A stretch of DNA of 10,652 bases from Saccoglossus kowalevskii (lineage: Eukaryota > Hemichordata > Enteropneusta > Harrimaniidae), in the NCBI RefSeq assembly GCF_000003605.2, contig NW_003140824.1, positions 72,011 to 82,662 on the forward strand, given 5' to 3'. Below the pieces are notes generated by a model. It saw nothing but the letters and a program-made list of their open reading frames with translations. It had not been told where the DNA came from and searched no databases. The position numbers and the translations under genes were made by a program. This document shows positions 1 through 7,000 of this stretch, one piece after another; within the stretch, counting starts at the first letter, position 1, and each line of letters opens with the position of its first letter.

Positions 1-309
1 AAGTTTGCTAAATTCTGATATTTAAATGTGACCGGAAATGTTTCTCAGGCGCAGGTAAAATTTTTGTTTTTGAGATTCAAACAAAACTAGCCGACTGGTG
101 GCAATTTTGTTTTTGTTTATGTCCATGTCCATTTCCCACTACTATTTTGCCTGATTAAGTTGAAAGTTTACACACATGTACAATATTCATGTTGTGATTT
201 GATCAAATTTTGCAGTTTGTAAACGTGTCTTGAGCCATTGCTTAAATAATAAAAAATTTCAGTGACCTTCAAATATAATTATTTGTTTATGGTCCAATTA
301 ATATAAGGA
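1..309. other. AT-rich flank with no supported gene
   Basis: This is AT-rich DNA with T-runs and no convincing exon on either strand. It is probably 3' UTR, downstream flank or a further intron of the leftward cysteine-rich gene. Confidence 0.5.
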
Positions 310-405
310 TTATTGTCTTGTACAGGAATGTGCCATATGACACACAAGACTAATCTCATTAGATTGCATGGAACCAAGGCTTGTGTAACAGATGGAGTGA
401 ATACA
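310..405 (-). CDS. Candidate terminal exon B of Cys-rich gene (31 codons)
   Basis: A weaker acceptor (GACCACCAG) ending at 406 is followed in phase 0 by 31 codons and a TAA at 312-310. The frame includes four more cysteines, in line with the rest of the tail, but lacks the C-x2-C spacing. The acceptor has a poor pyrimidine tract, so terminal exon A is at least as likely. Confidence 0.25.
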   Translation of the reverse strand, partial: CIHSICYTSLGSMQSNEISLVCHMAHSCTRQ

Positions 406-424
406 CTGGTGGTCTTTCACTCAA

Positions 425-433
425 CTATTGTAA
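425..433 (-). CDS. Candidate terminal exon A of Cys-rich gene (Leu-Gln-stop)
   Basis: On the minus strand, TTATTGTTATTCTGCAG is a strong acceptor ending at 434. Continuing in phase 0 it reads TTA CAA TAG, so the protein would end two residues after exon 4 and the rest would be 3' UTR. No AATAAA or ATTAAA was seen on the minus strand between here and position 1, so the polyadenylation site may be outside the window. Exon B (310-405) is the alternative. Confidence 0.4.
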   Translation of the reverse strand, partial: LQ

Positions 434-2095
434 CTGCAGAATAACAATAATGCTAGATTTGTTTTTATGTTACATATGTATGTGTTTTGATGAATACAGT
501 CTACACTGAAAGATACCATAGCTTTCATGCATGCATGTATACTTACATCACACATTGGCTCATTACCACAGCACTGATTATCTTGACAAGCTTGGCAAGA
601 CACACAATTTGCTAAAGTACATTTCTGCAAAAAGAAAGTGCATGATCACCACACTAGTATTTAATCAATCATCAGTTAATTTGTTTTGTTATATTTATAC
701 TAAGGTACATACGCTGACTTTAATCTAACATCCCCTGTTTGTCCATGTGATACAAGTTTAAAGATAAATACTGGTCTCAGAATTTTGTCTGCAATCCGGT
801 TATATTTTGAAGAGCGCGAATGGTAATGTCAAATTATGATTAATCTGCACTACATATTTCAAATGTCTAAGAACTTTCTCAGAACGGATCAATCCAAACA
901 GGAAGGCCGAAGCAAAGAACACAGTATTAACTAGTCTCACTTAAGTCTTTAGTCACCATATTCAAATGTTCAAGACAACGATTCAAGATACTGATTTTCT
1001 TGTTTATACATTTTTTTTAATTGCTATATAGCAATAGAATGTATTATTTCTGAGAATGATATCGAATATACAACTACCGGTATATGTCATGATACTAAGT
1101 GGGTTTTATACTAACAGAATTACGACAGGTTGGTGAAAGCATTGGGGTGAAAAGAGAACATCTAAGTTCTTCAACAGAACTTCGAGAGAATTAAACAATG
1201 TCCACTTACATTATTGGCTGGTCCACAAATGGAATCCAGACAAGCTTTCATATTAGGATATGCACAACAATTACATGCTTCGGCAGTGGCTACCCAGCAA
1301 TCACAGCACTGCTGACTTCCATCTTCTTTACCACACGGTGCACATTCGTTACAAAAACCATTGGCCTATATTACAAATCAGACCAGAACACATTGCGTGA
1401 CATACAAAATTATGATATTTTGTATCCCAAATGATAATTTGCTTAACACATGCAGTCCCCCCTCCCCAAATTAAGAAAACTATACATCTATAACAGCTTT
1501 AGTATTCAGGTTTTACACTCAGTCTAGTGGTGTTAAGATCCAAGAAAATCAATATTTTAACATTTACCTGTAAACATGATCTGATGATGAGTAATAGCAC
1601 CATCAATACTAAGTATGCACCAATCGCAACTACAACAATAACTGCTGTGGGTAAGGTCTCTGATTCAGTTGTTGTGGAAGATTGCTGTAGAAACGTAGAA
1701 AAAAAATGTTACTAATGCTGCTGTCAGTGTCATCCCATACCCTAGCCATACACATTGAAGATCAGACGCTGCCATGTACACTGATGTTCGCATATATATA
1801 GTAAATCGCGAATTTGACAAATGTCGCAACTCTAATACTAGTTATCAAATCCCTCGACATGAACCTACGAACCACCCGCGGTGCGGCCAGAATAGAGAGC
1901 TCATATAGAGTGAAAAATAAAAAAAAATTGAATTGGACAAAAAGAAAAAGAAGTGAGTAAATATTTAAAAAAAATATAACTGTTGCCAGACTCGCGAATA
2001 CCATAGTGACGAGATTGTTGTCTGATTTATCAGATTTACAGCAAGACATTGCGGAAATGAGAATACAATTAAATACTTACCCCGGGATCAGACAT
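425..2095 (-). CDS. Cysteine-rich single-pass membrane protein, family not recognised, 3' end uncertain
   Basis: Four exons (2081-2095, 1568-1684, 1210-1365, 547-624) all join in phase 0 with GT-AG introns into 122 residues. Residues 1-18 are Ser/Thr/Glu rich with no signal peptide. Residues 19-39 form one strongly hydrophobic helix, followed by R40. Residues 45-122 contain 18 cysteines in C-x2-C-x2-C, CC and C-x-CC groupings. A negative N-terminus and a basic residue just after the helix suggest N-outside topology with the tail in the cytosol, where it could bind metal or be lipidated; if the tail faces outward it would be disulfide-bonded. Both are inference. The protein would be 124 or ~153 residues depending on the last exon. 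I do not recognise the family; the cysteine-dense tail is only loosely reminiscent of I-mfa-type tails, with no alignable motif. The gene is divergent from RPAIN. Confidence 0.78.
547..624 (-). CDS. Cys-rich membrane protein, exon 4: second cysteine cluster
   Basis: The exon lies between a CTTTTTGCAG acceptor and a GAT|GTAAGT donor (26 codons, phase 0). It has 7 Cys: C98, C103-x2-C106-x2-C109-x4-C114-C115 and C121. The C-x2-C-x2-C-xn-CC pattern repeats that of exon 3. Confidence 0.82.
625..1209 (-). other. Intron 3 of the Cys-rich gene
   Basis: A 585-bp intron with GTAAGT donor and TTTTTGCAG acceptor on the minus strand. No repeat or further exon was recognised inside. Confidence 0.75.
1210..1365 (-). 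CDS. Cys-rich membrane protein, exon 3: first cysteine cluster
   Basis: The exon lies between an AATATAG acceptor and an AAT|GTAAGT donor (52 codons, phase 0). It carries 11 Cys: C49-x2-C52-x2-C55-x8-C64-C65-x-C67, then C75-x-C77-C78, C86 and C91. The cysteine periodicity, both splice sites and matching phase support a real exon. Confidence 0.83.
1568..1684 (-). CDS. Cys-rich membrane protein, exon 2: Ser/Thr stalk and transmembrane helix
   Basis: The exon lies between a TTTTTTTCTACGTTTCTACAG acceptor and a CAG|GTAAAT donor (39 codons, phase 0). It encodes Q-S-S-T-T-T-E-S-E-T followed by an uninterrupted run of Val, Ile, Leu, Ala and Met of about 21 residues ending at I-I-R-S-C. The composition is that of a membrane anchor, not chance sequence. 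Confidence 0.82.
1685..2080 (-). other. Intron 1 of the Cys-rich gene
   Basis: A 396-bp intron from a GTAAGT donor to a T-rich CTACAG acceptor on the minus strand. A 95-codon open frame inside it on the same strand (1762-2049) is Phe/Leu-rich and shows no recognisable domain. Confidence 0.7.
2081..2095 (-). CDS. Cys-rich membrane protein, coding exon 1 (M-S-D-P-G)
   Basis: Reading the minus strand, ATG at 2095-2093 opens five codons followed by a consensus GTAAGT donor, phase 0. The exon is very short, but the start codon, donor and phase agree with the next exon. No in-frame stop was seen in the ~30 nt before the ATG, so the exon might extend upstream. Confidence 0.65.
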
Positions 2096-2188
2096 CTTTG
2101 TCAATTGTCTAAATATATATTTTCAAATATATGTTGTTTGTGTCCGTAAATTTGTCAAAATAACCACGATTCAATAAAAATTGTTTAC

Positions 2189-2206
2189 GTCCATGGGAGT
2201 CGCCAT
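2189..2206 (-). CDS. Possible alternative first exon (M-A-T-P-M-D) or start of an 11-codon uORF
   Basis: On the minus strand, AAAATGGCGACTCCC opens an ATG with strong +4 context. After six codons it meets GAC|GTAAAC, a usable donor in phase 0, exactly the phase exon 2 needs. Unspliced, the same ATG runs 11 codons to a TGA at 2173-2171 and would be a short upstream open frame ahead of the start at 2095. The sequence does not say which applies. Confidence 0.3.
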
Positions 2207-2217
2207 TTTGGGCGACT
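2198..2217. promoter_or_regulatory. YY1-like motif within a 7-bp-stem hairpin
   Basis: AGTCGCC and GGCGACT pair across a 6-nt loop. On the minus strand the segment reads AAAATGGCGAC, close to the YY1 consensus AANATGGCGNC, which is typical of TATA-less metazoan promoters near the start site. It lies ~100 bp upstream of the ATG at 2095, suggesting the core promoter or 5' UTR of the cysteine-rich gene. Confidence 0.45.
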
Positions 2218-2440
2218 TCACATTTTTGCGACGTGCACATAAACGGAGGATTTCGTAGAAATTGCAGCGTTCAGTGGTACAGTATCACTCATAAAATAAA
2301 CAGGTTGAATAATATTTATCTGAAACAATTCCTGTTGCTGCAAACTGCACAATACGTGTGTATTTTCCAGTTGTTCGCACAACAACACAACGTAAATAGA
2401 TTGCGTTTCGAAAAATGTAAGATACGTAAGTTGCGTTCTT

Positions 2441-2463
2441 ATTGGTTAATACAGATCATGTGA
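2441..2463. promoter_or_regulatory. Inverted CCAAT box next to an M-box E-box
   Basis: ATTGG (a CCAAT box on the minus strand) at 2441-2445 is followed by TCATGTGA at 2456-2463, the M-box sequence bound by MiT/TFE bHLH-ZIP factors. The pair lies ~350 bp upstream of the leftward gene start. The placement suits a promoter-proximal element, but the motifs are short and could be chance. Confidence 0.3.
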
Positions 2464-2520
2464 CACATGCTTTGACCTCGAAGTTGTGACCTTTTCTATT
2501 TACATTCATGTTCTTACGTG

Positions 2521-2563
2521 CATACTATGCTATATTGGAGTTACTCCAATATAGCATAGTATG
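2521..2563. repeat. 43-bp perfect palindrome (21-bp arms, 1-nt centre)
   Basis: Positions 2521-2541 are the exact reverse complement of 2543-2563, with T2542 between. A perfect 21-bp match with essentially no spacer is far beyond chance and would form a cruciform or near loopless hairpin. It is symmetric around GGAGT-T-ACTCC. No target-site duplication or transposon end was recognised. Confidence 0.97.
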
Positions 2564-2827
2564 TCAACCCGTGACCATAGTAACCAATTAAAATGTTCTA
2601 ATTTTACAAAAAAGCCGCCACCACCTTCTCAAATCATAGGCTTCGTAGGAAATACATTTTATTGCAACATGAATAAATCTGTGTTATTAATTATTATACA
2701 TGTACGTTGTGACTAATGGCCCAGTTTTTTTTTGTTTTGTTATGCAGTATTATTTCAACAATTGCAGTAAATTTGTTTCTCATGTATTTTCTTTTATTTT
2801 CTTTTATTATAATTTATTTTATAATAG

Positions 2828-2846
2828 CTTTAGTTTAGTTTAGTTT
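2828..2846. repeat. Short (TTTAG)n tandem
   Basis: Three to four copies of TTTAG, flanked by T/A-rich low-complexity DNA leading into the AATA microsatellite. No function is implied. Confidence 0.7.
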
Positions 2847-2935
2847 AAAAAGTTTAGGTAAGTAATAGTATTTGGAGACAGTTAAAATAATACAAAATAA
2901 GATGTACGTAATAATAAATCATAAAAATACAAAAC

Positions 2936-3079
<144 letters not shown>

Positions 3080-3938
3080 TCATTGTGTACAATTCGTGAT
3101 ATCCTATCTTTATATACACGGAACACATGAAAATCATCCAAATCACCCCCAAAATAAGAAAATAATATTTTTGTTTTTTGATGACTTAATTTACACGTTT
3201 ACATACACTTTAAATAATTAATGACATCATTCAACAAGCACACATACCTCACGTCGATCTAAAACATTAGTCCACTTATCGCCATTTGAGAACACGCAAT
3301 ATGAAATAAATGCATTGAACACGTTAGTTATGTAAATTAGTATTTTCCGCCCTCACTAAGTAAGAAAATATGAGCTAATATCCCAGCCATTAATCAACCA
3401 ATCACCGTTCGTCAATTTAAATGCCTTGCAAGAACCAATGAATTTTTTTCAATATTTTTTTTTCTCAGGTGCGCTCTGTTTGGGGGCGTGCACCACCTGG
3501 GTCAAAGGTGGGACAACATGTGGTCTTTTGTTTACTACTTTACTACGGCTGTGTACCTGTGGGTTTATTCTGCGTGTATTTGGATGTTCTAATCTTGATG
3601 TTTTTTTCCAGTGATTTCTCTAGGTGAAATCCAAATATAGTAGGTGTGTCTTGATTACCTGAGTTTTTCAAGAGTTTGAGCTGGCCAACATGTGCGTTTT
3701 TTTCATGTGGTTGATTACTGGCATGTTGATTTCCCATTTTATAGTCATGATTTCAACTTTGTTTATCATTTTCATATAGCAATCTCTTCATATGTTAACA
3801 TTGTCGTCTATGGAGTTTCAATTAGTGGTATAGCCCTAGTAAGTCTCATATTTCCGAATCCTTTGCACATTCCAGGAAAATTGTATTTCGTCGCTAGTTG
3901 GCGCTGTTCTCTAGAGTCATTCATTGAAAACCAACATC

Positions 3939-4037
3939 ATGGCATCATCGTTGAGCAGTAAGTCTCCTATTCAATTCTCGAAACGCCAAGCCTTGTACAA
4001 AGGCAGAACACCACCCTGGAAAGATACATACAGAAAG
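3939..4037 (+). CDS. RPAIN: RPAIN coding exon 1 (residues 1-33)
   Basis: The ATG at 3939 is preceded by an in-frame TAG at 3912-3914, which fixes it as the first possible start of this frame. The context (ACATCATGG) has G at +4, a fair initiation context. The exon encodes a Ser/Lys-rich leader and the conserved P-P-W-K-D box, and ends at a consensus AAG|GTGAGT donor in phase 0. Confidence 0.93.
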
Positions 4038-7000
4038 GTGAGTGTCGATTATCTACATTTGTAAACGACGCGTTCCAAAAATCAACGAAAATCTAACCTT
4101 GAAAACTTCAAATTCAGGCTCCCCGGCCAGGCTCAGGCTCCCAACTTGAACAACAACTTCGCGATAGCAGACGAGTTCGGGGTGTTATAGCTGATACAAT
4201 GTTTTCAATTGAACAAAAGACGCGCTGTATATTATGTCATTCTAATAAGAAGTAAACATAACATTGTAGAATTGACTAGTGGCACACGTTGTCTCAGTAT
4301 CAATATGCAGCCGTGACATACATAAACTGTGTCTGTCGGGAACCCTGTTTTTTCTCTGTGTTTTACGGACAGGTGATACCCAAACCAGATATGCATGTGC
4401 AATGTCATTTAGTTCTCTCGGATCTGTGTCGGATTTAGAGAGAACCCCCTCCTCCTATACTTATACATGTATATCCCATAGTGCAATGCAGTAATGATGT
4501 CAATGTTAATGATTTTATTGCATTCATGAAAACCAGAGTTTGTAAAATTCACTTATACTCGTTTTGTCAACCGTAGAGAAATTTTCCTTGTTACAAAATA
4601 TGACAGTTCCCTCTGACTCGCAAAATTTGTGAAATTAAAGTCGTTTACAGTATATAAACTGGCTCACTAGTGCAGTTTATCATGTTGGCAAGAGTTCCTT
4701 TTGTACCCCTAACCCTAACACTCACTCCCAGTTACTGTAAAATACTTTATTGTCACTTGGAATTAATTTGTGCTGTTTTCGCTGAAGGGATGACTCAGTG
4801 AAAATAAAATCTAGCGAATATACATTTTGTCGCATGTGATCCCTGGTCAATCAGAATTTTATGGTTGCCAGAGGATCTGCTCCCCAGGATAAGGGGGTGC
4901 ATGGCCATGGCATGAGGGCCCCTGTTCCCTTGTTTAAAAAAATCCCTGTTATTAACATGCTCTGTAAAGTGTACTCTGTAAAGATAAATTTATATTAATT
5001 TTATGATAAAACAGCGATGCTTCGACCGCCTGAGAAGTAACCGTCAAAGCCTTGTTCAGAAGTTTCGACAAATTCAACCAGATGACGAGAAAAGTAAAAA
5101 TACTTCATTTGTGAAAAATGTGATGGAAGAAGAGTGGAAAATCCTGAGAGGAGAACATGGATATTTACCAACTTTGAAAGAAGACTCCAGCGTACCAGAC
5201 GTAAGACACTCTCATGCAAAACTTTCACCTACGTACTACCCATTATACCTTAACCTTTTCACCACCAGAGTTTCTCGCCCAAATTTTTTTTGCACGTTTC
5301 TCTTGTATTCAATATTTCACAAAATGAACCTTGATTTTTTAGCAAACGGACAAAATTTGAGTCAATTTTCAGTTTTTACTCAAAAAAATTTGGCTATTTT
5401 TGTTCCAATCTTCTAAAAGAAAGTGAAGTCTATAAACAGGACTATTTTGTGAATTTGTGTTGAAAAGAGGGAACTGGTGTTGAAAGGGTTAATTATGATG
5501 ACTCTTTACAGCAAGTCTCAGAAGTATAGGGGCAGCCAATTTGCAAACTCGCTAGCGAATTGGCTAACTGCTTTGGTTTTGACTAAACGATTGGCTTTCG
5601 AATCTCGCTGGCGTCGTCTTGCGGTCACGTCACTTAAGACAAATCTATGCAACAGTAGGAGACGATCCTCATACTTTAGGAGCTAATCAGCGAATGGTCT
5701 TATAGTTGGATGGCGATTTCGCTTTCAAATATACCAGGGAAAGTGTTCTATGCTCTTCGTGTCCACACAAAAACGACGAATGAGGTCGATTTTCCAGCGG
5801 TTGGTTTAATTGTAACCCCAACGGATTGTTTGAGCGTGAAAGTTTGTTATTTTCTCCCTGATTTGTAGGAAACTGTTTCTCAACTTGTCTATTTAGTTTC
5901 AAGCAGTATTCAAGATGATTACCCTCATATAATAAATATCGGGGGATTAATCGTATTTATCATATCATCACTTGTACGCCAGCTGACTGTGACCAGTTTT
6001 GGGCTCAAACTTGAATCATTCAGGGGAATCCAGACATGTACCAGGTTGCGTAAAAACATTCTATGTCCCATAATGCAATATAGACTCGCCAAGAGTGGAC
6101 GCGATCACAAGCCGGCTGTTAGCCAATTCGATAGCGAGTTTGCAAATTGACTGCCCCAATACTTCAGAGATTTGCTGTAAACACTTTGAGTGAGATGCAA
6201 CCTTCTCGCACACAATGTATGGTACTGTAATTAAAAATGTATGAGCTCGTAACTTTTCAACTGCACCAGCCTAGAATATATATGCCTAGCTACAATGCTT
6301 CTAATATCTCATTAGCCATTCAGATTCGTACAAACTTCACTATGGGAAGTCAGCATCAATCCGAAAATAAAACACTCTATGTTCATTTCCAGTTTAACTG
6401 ATACATAATTTATTCATTTATTGTGCTGGGTACATTCTGATTTATTGAATTTTTTAGGTTATTGATGGAACTGATAACTTTGAAGAGATTTTCTCTGTCA
6501 TGGAAGAAATCAAAGTAGAGTTGTTGAAAGAAGGTAAAGGTTTTATCAATAATTGATATAAATATAAATATATTTTCAGCTCATGAAAAATAATCACCAA
6601 TTCCTTGCTTTTGGATTTTAGAAATTTTCTATGAAAATAGAAAAACTTATACAGTTGTTGTATTTTCATTGTGGGTCCCATGTGACTACACTACTGGCAC
6701 TAGATCTAGTGCTAAAATGTGCACAGTGCGAGTGGCATTGTCAACAACGTAGAATAATTAGAGGGGCATCAACAACCACTTTCATATGCAAACTACAAAC
6801 AGTATGAAACATCGGCATTATGCACGAGAAGTCCATAATAATACTTTCTTTATATAATACCGGATTCTGCCTAAATTTGCCCATCCGAAAAAATCGCCCT
6901 GGTGGATTTCACGGCTGGTGGGTGCTTATTTGGGGTTCAAAATTAAAAAAAAATAATTATTAAATATTTTGTGGGGACTTCCATTTTCATTGTATCTAAC

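Larger units (their letters stand above)
5509..6177. mobile_element. 669-bp non-autonomous DNA transposon with 62-bp TIRs and TA flanks
   Basis: Positions 5509-5570 match the reverse complement of 6116-6177 at 56 of 62 positions. Each end begins CAGCAA and is flanked by TA (5507-5508 and 6178-6179), the target duplication of Tc1/mariner-type elements. Inside each TIR is a sub-palindrome around AAACTCGCTA-CGAATTGGC. The core has no transposase frame; a 71-codon minus-strand frame (5687-5902) is unremarkable. The flanking TTTA/TAAA symmetry also allows a different family assignment. It lies within RPAIN intron 2. Confidence 0.8.

Noticed and set aside
1198-1434. Plus-strand 78-codon frame
   Set aside because: It is antisense to the Cys-rich exon 3, which has splice sites and cysteine periodicity in its favour.
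1762-2049. Minus-strand 95-codon hydrophobic frame with an ATG
   Set aside because: It lies within intron 1 of the Cys-rich gene. Its Phe/Leu richness comes from A/T runs, and splicing directly from exon 1 to exon 2 explains the gene better.
3499-3511. GGGTCAAAGGTGG as a nuclear-receptor DR1 site
   Set aside because: It matches the DR1 consensus at only 10 of 13 positions, so it is not called as a feature of its own.
4707-4719. CCCTAACCCTAAC, resembling telomere repeats
   Set aside because: Only about two units; too short to call an interstitial telomere tract.
5001-5228. Minus-strand 75-codon frame over RPAIN exon 2
   Set aside because: It is the antisense shadow of a strongly supported exon.
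5201-5416. Open frame continuing 72 codons past RPAIN exon 2
   Set aside because: It starts after a good GTAAGA donor, loses RPAIN similarity at once, and runs into the TTAA-bounded repeat. Read-through of an intron is the simplest explanation.
6880-6950. GC-richer intron stretch, possibly a retroelement fragment or exon
   Set aside because: The translation is interrupted and I recognise no domain, terminal repeat or target duplication.
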